From Platerodrilus igneus (taxonomy: Eukaryota > Arthropoda > Insecta > Coleoptera > Lycidae): DNA of 64,000 nucleotides. Below, piece by piece: positions 11,300-21,647 of this stretch (position 1 is the stretch's first letter; each line of letters begins with the position of its first letter). Location: contig JARFIW010000961.1 in NCBI GenBank assembly GCA_036346225.1, forward strand, positions 1,144,001 to 1,208,000, written 5' to 3'. The notes below the pieces were generated by a model. The model was not told where the DNA came from and made no database searches. It saw nothing but the letters and a program-made list of their open reading frames with translations. A program made the translations under genes and the position numbers.

Positions 11300-12461
11300 T
11301 ATTTGACTTTCTCTCACTGTTGCTCCCTTCCAACACTCTCCCTGCAGTTTCAGTCTGTGAATCTTTCCAGAACACACTTTCCTGAGATTTTATCCCAAAT
11401 CCTTCAGTCCTTAACGTATTTCTAACTTCCTCACCCTTTTGTCTATTTTAATTTAACTATATATAATAAACCCTAAAAATTTTAATTTCTATCACTTTTT
11501 GTATTAAAAATCTAACCTTCTAAATTCGTTTTCGTGCTGCCGATAATTTTCAATTTTGTTTATAACCCCTTCAATTTCCTTGGTATTCTTTTTATAAAGT
11601 TTTGCGAATTCGTACCCTTATGATTTCGCTTAAATCCTAGCACCGCCTTGAGTTTTAACGATTTTCTATCCCTAACTGCCAGCTAAATCCGAGCACGTTA
11701 TAGAATTATGAATTTTCGCTGTACAACTACTAATTGCCTGCGGATCGCCACCTCTCCGTGCTTTTAAAATAATTTGAAATTAACACAATTAGATTTATGC
11801 CTTGACTAGCTCAGTGAAACCACGCATAAAGTGAACGACAATAAGATAACAGAGAATTTTTACACACTCTTTTCCAACTCACAATACACCTGAATAAGAC
11901 TAACGAAATTTACCAGAAATTGTATAATGAAATAAATAAATTAAAATTTACAAATATGCGCCCTTTTTAATTTTATTTGCTTTTTATAGTACTTGTAATT
12001 CAAATTTATACAAATATTTCTATCGAATCAGTTCTTTACTAAGATTATAGTTTTCTACACTTTTTACAGCAATTAAAGCCAGCAAAAAATTGTATTTTAC
12101 CACGAATAGTTTAGTTGAACGTTCAAAGAAATATCCCCTTTCTTGAGCATATTTTTAGGTACCAATCAAATCTTTGTTGACCTTTTACACAAAATATTGA
12201 TCACATGCAACTTTTTAGAGCTCACCTCCGAATACACAAATTATTTAAAATTATTAATGTAACATACTACAAATTGACAAGATAGTCCTGACCTCATATT
12301 CCTCCTGTTTTTTTTTGCTCATGCATCTTGGCCCAAATCGGTCTTTTGTTCAGTAGCTTGGAGTCGTTTGCCCAATGATTTGAAGTATTAACCTTAAAGT
12401 TTTAACCCAGTAGCTTGGTCTTTTATACCAGTAGCTTAGTATATTAACGTCGTGATCTAGA
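11300..12461. other. Non-coding region between Gypsy relic and hAT
   Basis: AT-rich, no recognisable gene. It may include the remains of the minus-strand Gypsy element's 5' leader or LTR, since it lies directly upstream of the gag relic, but I see no matching LTR copy. Near 12350-12440 the phrase CAGTAGCTT recurs three times (about 12351, 12409 and 12430), a small degenerate repeat. Confidence 0.5.
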
Positions 12462-12469
12462 CTTATTGT
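12462..12469. repeat. hAT target-site duplication, left copy
   Basis: CTTATTGT, identical to the copy at 16819-16826 on the other side of the element. Eight bases is the standard hAT duplication length. Confidence 0.95.
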
Positions 12470-14263
12470 CAGGACCGGCGTGACCTATTGTGCAGTGTGT
12501 GTACTGCACACGGGCTGCCGAATTAAAAGAGCGGCCGAGTAGCTGGTACGAAAATCAGTCTTTCTAATTACCTTTTTTTAGAATTTTTGAACTTATCAAC
12601 AAATTACTTCTTATATTTACGTCTCTATTCTGTGGTGTTTATGGTCATGATTATCTATTAATGTATTTTTATTTTTATATTTTGTTTAGCAGCCTGTAAG
12701 TTCTCGAAAGCAAAGTAGATACAGGGCAAGCATGGTCTATAGAGAATCGAGCGTGTTTTCTGATACCTTTGCTGCAAAAGTAATAAACCATTGTAATGTA
12801 AAAGACAAACACCATATCCTGTTATTGTTCATTCAATGTTTCAATATAGAGGAATTTATAACTGCTACACAATTTTATTTTAATGCTTTTCTAAACGCAG
12901 GTATAATACGTGAAAGTCGTAATAAAATATTGTGAAATGCTCTTTGCCGTTTTTTAGTTTAAAACAACAACGTTCAGTTTGGATTTGAATGTTTATGTTA
13001 AACCACTCTTGTTTCGAAATTTAAAAATGTTCGATACGAAAACTAAACGTTTGTCGGGTTTTCAATATAAGCAGAAAAAGAAACAAAAAATAGAGCAGCT
13101 ACAGCAACAATCCGGTGCTTTAAAAAAATTTTTGGCAGGAAATGTTAGTGTAAATTTATCGGATACGAGTATTACTAGTGCTAGTGCTAGTGTGAGTGTG
13201 GTAATAGGCGAATAAATTTTAGAATACCCTACTATCTTGAGTAAAAACATAATAAGAGCCGCTCTGTTGATAGTAATAAAAAAAAATTCAAATTTTATAG
13301 AACCTCCTGAAGAAGTTGAAACAAAAAGTATATATTCAAATGATCCAGGAAAGTGGCCAGAAATAATTACCACAAAAGATATTGAACTTGTGATTGAAAA
13401 TTTTTACCCTCATGCACAAAATATAGATATTTCAAAAGATAATCAGCGAAGAAAGTTTATCATGAACTAGTATCTCGAAAATTAGGCAATTGAGAAAAGT
13501 TATCGACAGTGGTAGCTATATTCTCTTTCATTAAACAGTGTTTTCTGTATTGCATGTACATCTTTTGAGTCTGAAGATGCTCAAAATAAGTTGGAACACC
13601 TAGCAGGAGTACGTCAAGTACGTGATGAGCGACATTTATCTCTTATGAGTCAAATTTAAAGCATATCAAAGATATTAAGAAAATGGCTGATTTATTCTCT
13701 GATTTAAAGAAAGTCACCACTATAACTGCTGCTGAGCTTCGTATTTATAATTTAGAAAACGTCACTGGCATGGAGTGATTGAAAGGCTGTTTTCAATTGC
13801 CAAATTTTTGACAAAGCAATGTTCAGCATTCAGAGGATGTTCTCAAAAACTATTCACGCTTAACAACGGGAATTTTCTTCTGTTAACCCAATTAATTGCC
13901 ATATTTTGTCGGAATACATTCATCACATACAGTCTTCGCAACACAAGAGTATGCCACATTATCTCGGTATGCAAATACAAAACGAGATGATTTTGTTAAT
14001 GCCATCCAGACTAAAATTCTTGAAAAACCCGTTTTGCGAAATATTTTTCAATTGTTCTTGATTGCACCTCAGATGTGACATACATGGATCAAATTACTGT
14101 GATTTTCCAATTTGTATCAACGAATGCACCAGTTAAAATTATTGAACATTTTATTTGTTTCTGTCATGTAACAGACACTACAGGTAAGGGACCTTTCGAA
14201 TTTTTATGTAACAAATTAAAAGAACTCATTTAGGTATACATAAATTACGCGGCCAAGGGTATG

Positions 14264-14567
14264 CGGCGGCTCCGAGGTGTTGTTGGTATGCGTGTGACTA
14301 TTATGCCCAAGGTCCAGGATTCGAATCCTGACACGGTCCGCTTGAAAAATGCTAGACGAGCATTTTTAACAAAAATACGCCCTCGTTTGGATGAGAGGTA
14401 AAATGGAGGTCCCGTGTGTGAGTGTTGTCACGCACGTTAAATATTCCTACCTTGCTTACAACAGCAAGGGTTCGGCAAAATTCTAAACTTCTAGGTAAAA
14501 AAAAACTCGTTTTCTGGCCAATGTTGTACCTTCGGGTGGAGCATTAGAAAAAATCAACTGTAGGGGG
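14264..14567 (+). mobile_element. tRNA-derived SINE, copy 1 (inside hAT)
   Basis: The 5' tRNA-like head starts GGCGGCTCCGAGG. It carries a degenerate A box (TGTTGTTGGTATG) and a B box GATTCGAATCC near 14318-14328, followed by a body shared with three other copies in the window (GTTGTCACGCACGTTAAA, CCTTGCTTACAACAGCAAGG, CTCGTTTTCTGGCCAATG). It is flanked by an 11-bp duplication C[C/T]AAGGGTATG (14253-14263 and 14568-14578). The duplication lies exactly in the transposase RGQGYDN codons, so removing the insert restores the frame of the interrupted gene. Confidence 0.92.
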
Positions 14568-14961
14568 CTAAGGGTATGACAATGATGCAGCCAATATGCG
14601 CGGAAAAATATTGGTCTCCAGAAACAAATTATAGATTTTAATCCAACAGCATTTTGTGTTCCATGTTTCCGTACATACTTTAAATTTAGTTACTAACAAT
14701 GCTGCAAAAATTAGTTTTGAATCAGTTGAATTCTTCGATTTGGTACAAGTGATATATGTGTATTTTTCTTCGTCTACACATAGATAGTACTTCTAAAACA
14801 TGTATCTAACCCTACACTGAAACCGTTATCAGAAACCAAATGGGAAAGTCGAATAGATGCAATTACATCTCTGAAAAATCAGTTGCGCAAATCTATTACG
14901 CCTTGGTTGAACCGACTAACGATAGCACTCGAGATATGAGTACTAGAAGTATGGCAAATAA

Positions 14962-15870
14962 TCTCATCATCATCAATAGGTCTTCAGTTTTATAACTGGT
15001 TGGATGCGTAGCTCCATAGTTTCCTATTATGAGCTAACCTACACATTTTCCTAAAACTCCGTCAGCCTACATCTTTCGCTATCTGTGTGCAATAGTCTAA
15101 TCTAGGTCTATTTTTACCTCTCTTTTTCCTTTCTCTGCTTCGAATATATTACACATTATTCCCTCATGTTCTAATATGTTTCTTGTCATCCTATCTCTCC
15201 TATTTTTTACTGTTTTCTCATATTTCTTCTTTCTCATGTCATTTCAATAACCTTTTTGTTCGAAACTCTGTCTGTCCATGATATATTCATAATGCATCTG
15301 TATCACCACATTTCAAAAGCTTCTACCTTTTTCCTATACGCTTCTGCCACTGTCCACGTTTCACAGTCTTACAGTGCTGTGCTCCAAATATATGTTTTCA
15401 GTTATCGTTTTCTTGTTTCTATGTTTGTTGTCTTTGAACATAGCAGTTGTTTTTTCTTGTTAAATGCAGCACGGTTTTGCGCTAATTTTTGTTTTATATC
15501 TTTTGTACCTTTCCCATTTTGTGTTATTTGAATTTCTGTTTCACCTAAACTCAAATTGATTTTCTCCTGGTATTTTTTCAGCCCGTTTTTCCATCCGTCT
15601 TTGTACAATTCTAATTAATATTTTTGGCATGTGTTTTTTAGCTTATTGTTCGAAAGTTTATCACATGTATCCGCATCTTTCTTCTTTGGTATAGTGAGCA
15701 TGGTATTACGTTTGAAATCTTTGGGTATATCGCCTGTCTCATTTAACTTACAAGTTGAAAAAGACGTTTTGATACTGCTTGTCCAGCGACTTTTAGAGTA
15801 TCTGCTTGCACCATATGTATACCTAGTGTCTTATTATTTTTCAGAGTATTTAATGCTAATTCAAACTTGT
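14962..15870 (-). mobile_element. RTE-clade non-LTR retroposon fragment inside hAT
   Basis: On the minus strand this aligns with the RTE element at 39386-42304: it shares ILRDKFELAL, VQADTLK, QRRMEKRAE, then QKLAQNRAAFNKKKQLLCSK, and the C-terminal region. The 3' end is a short trinucleotide run (TGATGATGAT on the minus strand, at about 14963-14976), which is characteristic of RTE. It is 5'-truncated and carries an internal deletion of the RT catalytic core: sequence jumps from the QRRMEKRAE region straight to the post-RT LAQNRAAF region. It cannot encode an active enzyme. Confidence 0.87.
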
Positions 15871-16818
15871 CTCTAAGTATTGGTCAAAAAATAAAGTTTT
15901 TCAAATTTATTTGTTCTGTTTTTATCTGGCATTATATTTTGAATAAAGTTAATGTGGTCAGCAAAATTATGCAAAGTTCTAAGATTAATGTTGGAAGTTG
16001 TGTGTATGCATTAGACAATTTAAAAAATATTTGGTGGAATTGAGAACAGATTCCAGATTTGAAATAATAGCGGACGAGCCAAGCAAAGTAGCAGTACAAT
16101 TTGGTGCAGGAGAAAAGTTTCCAACGGTTGGATCGAGAAGAATAAGAAAGCATACTCTACAGTTTGACTATGAGCATGAAGATCTAAGAGAAAATTTTAA
16201 GGTGAATTTCTTTTTCAAAATTCTAGATTGCGTATTAACTGTATTAAAAGACGAACTTAAATTATTCGAAAATCACATTTCTGTATTTAAAACACTTCAT
16301 AACTTTTCCGAATGTGATAGTGATAGTGAGTGGAATGAAACTTGTGCAACAATTGAATAAACCAATTTCAAACAAGCTCCAGGATTACTCGGATATTAAA
16401 ACAATGGAATTGTTTGAGGAAATCAAAGCGTTGCAACCGTACATATCTTCGAACATGACAGCTAATGAAGCTCTACACTATATTTATGAAAACTGCTTGT
16501 CTTCTTTTTTCGAACATAGTAGTGTATTTACGTACTTGTTTTGACAATAAATGTGACTGTGGCCTCCAGAGAACGCTCGTTTTCTAAATTAAAAATTATT
16601 AAAATTATTTGAGATCATGTATGACCCAAGAAAGACTATCAGCATTATCGACACTTTCAATTGAACATGGCATTAATAAGAGTATTGACGTTTTTTGCGT
16701 TTCTGCACATTTGTTATTGGGGAAAAATATTTACGAGGCTATACGTATAAGGTATTAGTAATAAGGCGAAATTTTCTAAATTTGCACACAGGCGGCCAAC
16801 ATATTCGCGGCGTCCCTG

Positions 16819-16826
16819 CTTATTGT
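16819..16826. repeat. hAT target-site duplication, right copy
   Basis: CTTATTGT, matching 12462-12469. Confidence 0.95.
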
Positions 16827-19015
16827 AAGCCTCTCTTATAGCATAGCTATTTTTAAATTTGAGGTACTGATTAAATCAACGAAAGGTTGCTTTTTTCTTC
16901 TATATTGGCGAAAGACGATGTTATTTAAATTTTTCTCTTTTTGGATTTTCTTCTATTCTAGTCACCATCTCCGACTAGTGTTAGTTGCGGCATCCGTTTA
17001 TTATGTTGCGTTGGGTAAAAATTTCTAGGTCCGCGAAGATTCTCTCTATCTACGTAAATGTTATATACCTATGAAACTCGTAAAACGCGCTTGCCAGTGA
17101 TTAAACACATTATCACTTTCTTAGCGTTATTGGGAATTACGGGATTTTGTGAATCACAAAATCTGTTTTTTTTCTAAAGCACTGAGTTCTAAAGCTTTAA
17201 TCGATTAAGCGTTTTTAAGCCTACGTAAAGGTTCAGTGTTTCTGATAAAATAAATTCTAATTTGATGGAAGTGCTTTTACACCTAAAAAGGATAGGCGCT
17301 AAGTAAGGGAAATTTAATTTTCCGTTCCTTTAATTAAAATTTATTTCTTTCTCATGTCAAAGAGCACGACATCGCAATCATGGAAGCTTTTTTGTGTGTG
17401 TGTGTGTGTTTTTTAATATACAAATAAATTAATTCAAGTTTTGCGCAGTGTTTGAATGTATTCTCATGGTTGTATAAGAGACGAATTAACACTTGATTGA
17501 AATCTAAGTTTATCAGGTTTATTTACGATTATACGAGAAATTCTTTTCATGAAGGAATGGAAAGTATATAGTAAAACAAATAATTTGAGAAGGTAAGGTC
17601 CGTATAATATAAGGAAGATTAGCCAAATCAATCAAAATCTAAAACTACTTTTTTCTATAAAATTAGTTGGCAATTCTTTTAAGAGAAAGGGTTTTCTACG
17701 TCTGTGAGGATAATTGAAATTTTTGTGTGAACCGTTACTAATGTCAGTCGATTAAAATGGTTTAAAGATGTAAAATTACGCTTTTAATAACCAGTGACAA
17801 GAAGTGCGTTCTAACGTGGAAGTTGACACAGGACGGTTTACAAAATTAAAAAAAAATTTTTAGCGTTAAGAAAAGGGACTAGTTACACCTTCCATATATC
17901 ATGAGTAGATTAAAAAATACCAATGACCTTCCTTTGGAACTGTACCAGGCCGTGTTTATAGGTATAATAATAATTAAACCAATTCCCATTATTTGTTTTA
18001 TATTTCATAATAATCTACGCCTATGGCATTAACGGATAAAGGTTTGTAGCATAAAATTTAGGATAAGTATTTGTTTACGCTGCGATTCGAATATTATGGT
18101 AGGAAGGGAGCAAACTTGGGGTGTGTGATGGAGTCGAGTTACGTGAAGAGCGAGACGAAGTTCGAGATTGGTGGTAGTTAGACGTACAAATTAGCAGCTG
18201 CAACGTGAATCCAAACGCGATGTAAAATACTGTTACGTGCCTGCCATTATATGGATGTATTAAGGTAGGATCTAATATAATTATACTTCAAGCTTGATGT
18301 TATTGGTTTATGAATTTATCAGAACATTCAACACATTATTAAATAGTATAACCTAATATCGCTGCGATTGGTAATCGTGAAGGGTACCGTATAATCCACT
18401 GCGGTTATGATACCATAAATTTAATACTACGTCGTCGAAATAGCAAGTGTGGTGCTTTGTCCTCGTTAGAAACATGGTGTTTTACCGTGCATTCAGATTT
18501 ATGAACACGGTAGAAGGGAGGCGTGCATTAACTTGTTTAGGATCGCTTGAATAATTGAACTTACGGTTACGTTACCTGCCGCCGGTAATATTACTTAGGT
18601 TATCCACGTAAATTAGTTTTATAAAAACGTTGTTTCCCTGTTTACACAGTATGTTTAAGGGTCTAAATTACTTTTAGTATTTTCACTTTATACAAAAGGG
18701 ATTTGAGATAGAATTAAGTTTAATTAGAACATTGGTCATAATTTACCGGGCGTTTCCTGAAGTGGAACCCTTTGCATTGTGTGCATAGGATATTAAATTC
18801 ATTTATTAAAGTTAGTTAAGTTTTCAATGCCTTTTTATTGTAGCTTTGATTTCAAATACCACTCCTACCCGAACCCCTCATGAGAAAGAGCCTATTTATT
18901 GGCAGTGTTCGGAACTTTTCCAAATTTTAAATTGTGCACAAAATTTTGCGTTTCTTTATAAACGAAATTACAAAAATGTCTATTGTTGTATTTTATTTAA
19001 ATCTATGTTAACGCG
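16827..19015. other. Non-coding region, no gene recognised
   Basis: AT-rich with a (GT)n run of about 9 units near 17393-17410. I see no conserved protein segment on either strand. Scattered GC-richer patches (for example 18110-18240) have no open frame of note. The last four bases, CGCG at 19012-19015, are the left target duplication of the following provirus. Confidence 0.6.
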
Positions 19016-19334
19016 AGTTATGTATCTCCCAATTACCTATATATATTGATATATTGAATCTAATAAGAATTATTAGAAATTATTAAGTAAAAGTGTAAGT
19101 TCAATGCAACATTGTAACACAAGGATAACCCAGAGAGGTTATCGACAGTTCATGTGAACGGACATGCAACTTTGCATCCGTGAGGGCAGTGATACTGCAG
19201 GTGGCAGGTCACAGGCGGTCAACAGACCGCAATTACTTAGAATTAAGTTGTTACATTGTATTAAAGTGTACAATTAAAGAGAAACGCAGACATGAGATCT
19301 GCTAGTTCTCACAGCCGTGTGAGGGGCAGGTTAT

Positions 19335-19371
19335 TATAAAAGGCCCGGGAGCTCAATGCCCGGCAGTCAGT
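19335..19371 (+). promoter_or_regulatory. LTR core promoter: TATA box and initiator
   Basis: TATAAAA at 19335-19341 lies 32 bp upstream of TCAGT at 19367-19371, the arthropod initiator consensus. Spacing is right for Pol II. The same arrangement is in the 3' LTR (TATA 27765-27771, TCAGT 27797-27801). Confidence 0.8.
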
Positions 19372-19457
19372 CTTCAAACTCCATACTTCGTTGTTTGAGC
19401 TACTCAACCGAGTCAGTCTTCAAACTCCATACTTCGTTGTTTGAGCTACTCACCAGT
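19366..19457 (+). repeat. 46-bp tandem duplication containing the LTR initiator
   Basis: Two copies of a 46-bp unit starting GTCAGTCTTCAAACTCC, the second beginning at 19412. Each copy carries a TCAGT initiator (19367 and 19413), so the LTR has two candidate start sites with downstream sequence in common. The duplication is present in both LTRs and therefore predates this insertion. Confidence 0.92.
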
Positions 19458-19599
19458 ACAATTAATTATTTTTTTATTAAAGTTATTATGAACCAGCTAT
19501 TCCAAATTTCTTGTAATTTCTGTTTAACTTATTAAATAAAATATTGTTAAAGTATCAATGTGTTTTTAAAAAACCAGCTCCAAAGGCCCAAACTTTAAC

Positions 19600-19617
19600 T
19601 GGCGCAGTCGTAACGGA
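19600..19617 (+). other. Primer-binding site
   Basis: TGGCGCAGTCGTAACGGA, with the T being the last LTR base. The first 11 bases match the serine-tRNA-type PBS of errantiviruses. Confidence 0.8.
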
Positions 19618-21647
19618 TGTCAAAAGGGCACTGAAAATCCAAAAATCGGAAGATTGGTGACCAAGAATTTTAATTCGAAATTTTGCCAGAACCCAAACCA
19701 AGTTGGAGGAAGAACAAAAATCGTCTAAATCCAGCAACAAACCAAGTTGGACAAGGAACAAGAATCGTCTAAGGCCAACAAACAAACCAAGGTGGACAAG
19801 ATACAGAATCGATCGAACCCACCAAAGAAACAGATGAAATTCATGTAAGTTCATTTCCATAATTTTTTTTAACCAAAAAATATAATTGATATATGCTAGT
19901 ATTATAATTATTGATTGCCATTTATGTATCATTGTTTATGAATTTATTTTTATGAATATTGTTATGAAAATAATTACAAAGTGAATTATTTCCAAAAGAA
20001 AAAACGAGACTGTATAACATTTTATGAAACTTGAATGTTAAAGAGATATTTTTCTTTAAAAAGCAAATGAGACTTGATTATTTACAAAGAGATTTTCTTA
20101 AAACAAATGAGAATTAATATTAAGAGATTCTTACCATAATTAATAGAACAAACTCAAATAATCCAAAAATAAACAGGCGCACATTCATTAACACCAAAAT
20201 AAGAAACATCAACTAGCGCGATTCAAACCCACGTTTTCAATCCGATAAAATAAAAACACAGAACGCAAACTTAAGTTCAAAGCTAATTCGAACAAGCAGT
20301 ACAGAACGTTTAATTAAACCATTGAGCTCTATAATACTGAATAAATCACAAAAACATTCTGCATTAACTAAAAATACGGTAACTTAAAACCACCTAAGAA
20401 AACAAAGCTCGCATCTTTTATACACTTAGAACCTCAGAGAAGTGCAATAACTTTCAACTTTCAGTACTAAAGCAATTTGCATCATAAGTAATTAAATACA
20501 TCACGGAATTATAGAAGCGCATGAAAATTACACCACAACACTCTATAAATAAGTTGCAATACAATCACGGTATAAAATCTAAACGTTTTTCAACTAATTA
20601 ACCAGCATTATAAAGTGCATTATTTCAATACGAAAATAGAATAACGCTAAACGCTCATAATTGTAAACCTGAAAACTAACTACGGGAGATTCAATTACAA
20701 GTCAAGCAGTACCGAGGGATCTAAGAATAAACAGACATAACACTTTACGCAAAGCATTAGCAAGTAACTCAGTAATTCCTATAAACTGAAAATAACACCT
20801 GCAAGTGCAATTACCTCAACGTACGTGACAAAGTAACAAAGATTACATCTTTTAGTATTCAATTTCAACAATAGAAGTGCAAACGTAATTAACCTCAGGT
20901 CATAATTACGCAACTCAGTAAACCTACGGAAAGATTATTAGTTACGAGTTAACAGAACTAAAACAACGCTAAACGAAAATAAATCCATCCATTTAAGATT
21001 CCTTAAGAAGCAGAAAATCAAGACAAATTAAAAGCTGTATAAAAACCGGCAAATCTAAGACTACGGTAATTAATCTAACATTATTGAAATAAACCTCACA
21101 AGTACACCACCACACTGTGTAAATAAACACAAATAACAACGATTACGATTTTAAAAATAACTCGACGCAATCTAAACTTAAAATTAATAAATCAAAACCA
21201 AAAATTAATACTACAAGTACGAAATTAACCTCAATTTTTACCAAATTTTTACGTACCCAATCTAAACTAAAAATTAACAAATCCTGACCAAAAAATAACG
21301 CCGAAAATAGCGAAATAAATCTCAATCCTTACAAAATTTGAATTCACCTAACCTAAAAGGAAAATTAATAAAACTAAAGCAAAATTAACGTTTCAAATAG
21401 GAAAATCATCCCCAATTTTTACAAAATTCGAAATTACTCAATCCAAAAGAAAATTTAATAAAACCAAAGCAAAGTTAACATCACAAATAGCAAAACCAAC
21501 CCCAATTTTTACAAAATTTGAAATTTCACAACCCAAACGGAAGATTAGTAAATCCGAAGCAAAAGTAACATTACAAATAGCGAAATAAAGCTTAATTCAA
21601 AAATTTTTTTTGAAATTTCCAAAAATCGAAAACAACCCTTAACCAAC
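19618..21647 (+). other. Long untranslated leader of the LTR element
   Basis: About 2 kb between PBS and the first gag ATG, very A-rich on the plus strand and with no conserved frame. The final 470 bp form a clear 90-bp tandem repeat (21120-21590). Earlier parts (20100-21100) share short phrases such as AAGTGCAATTA and look like older, blurred versions of the same kind of repetition. Confidence 0.8.
21120..21590 (+). repeat. Five-unit 90-bp tandem repeat in the leader
   Basis: The landmark CAATCTAAAC-like motif starts at 21168, 21258, 21348, 21439 and 21529, giving spacings of 90, 90, 91 and 90 bp. Units share AATTTTTACAAAATT[T/C]GAA and AAAATTAA[T/C]AAA phrases and diverge mainly by substitution. 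Confidence 0.85.

Larger units (their letters stand above)
12979..16758 (+). pseudogene. hAT transposase, zinc-finger MYM / DUF4371 type, decayed and interrupted
   Basis: A DDE-like transposase with a C-terminal hAT dimerisation region. In order: a basic N-terminus (MFDTKTKRLSGFQYKQKK, then QQSGALKKFL) typical of these proteins; a TTF/BED-like segment (NDPGKWPEII at 13344, then RRKF and the start of a WxxYS/CxxC block near 13500-13560, broken); the central domain near 13890-14230 (DCTSDVTYMDQ... and VTDTTGKGPFEFL); the RGQGY motif at 14246-14262, where a SINE splits it; continuation ANMRGK... and FCVPC near 14590-14680; LKPLSETKWESRIDAI near 14815; an RTE interruption; resumption at about 15870 (KVNVVSKIMQSS); DYEHEDLRENFKVNFFFKILD near 16170; and the dimerisation motif VTVASRERSFSKLK then TQERLSALSTLSIEHGI near 16550-16670. 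Many frameshifts and stops make it inactive. Domesticated relatives exist in animals, but the decay argues against that here. Confidence 0.88.
12470..16818 (+). mobile_element. hAT superfamily transposon (TTF/ZMYM-type transposase), nested with SINE and RTE
   Basis: The left terminus reads CAGGACCGGCGTGACC and the right terminus, read inward, CAGGGACGCCGCGAAT. These are imperfect TIRs beginning CAGG, flanked by an identical 8-bp duplication CTTATTGT. The element is 4,349 bp including later insertions of a SINE (14264-14567) and an RTE fragment (14962-15870). The decayed transposase runs 12979-16758 on the plus strand, leaving about 0.5 kb of 5' non-coding sequence and about 60 bp of 3' sequence. 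Confidence 0.93.
19016..19600 (+). repeat. 5' LTR of errantivirus-like element
   Basis: 585 bp, starting AGTTATGTATC and ending AACTTTAACT. It contains a TATA box (19335-19341), a duplicated initiator segment (19366-19457) and an AATAAA poly(A) signal near 19532. It differs from the 3' LTR at five positions. Confidence 0.96.

Noticed and set aside
12732..12935. 67-codon ORF inside the hAT 5' region
   Set aside because: No resemblance to a domain, and it lies upstream of the recognisable transposase start; probably chance.
12979..16758. Possibility that the hAT-derived gene is a domesticated host gene (ZMYM-like)
   Set aside because: Multiple stops, frameshifts and two inserted retroposons rule out a functional host gene.
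19555..19932. 125-codon minus-strand ORF across the 5' LTR/leader
   Set aside because: It crosses the LTR end and PBS antisense to the element and has a low-complexity repetitive composition; a shadow ORF.
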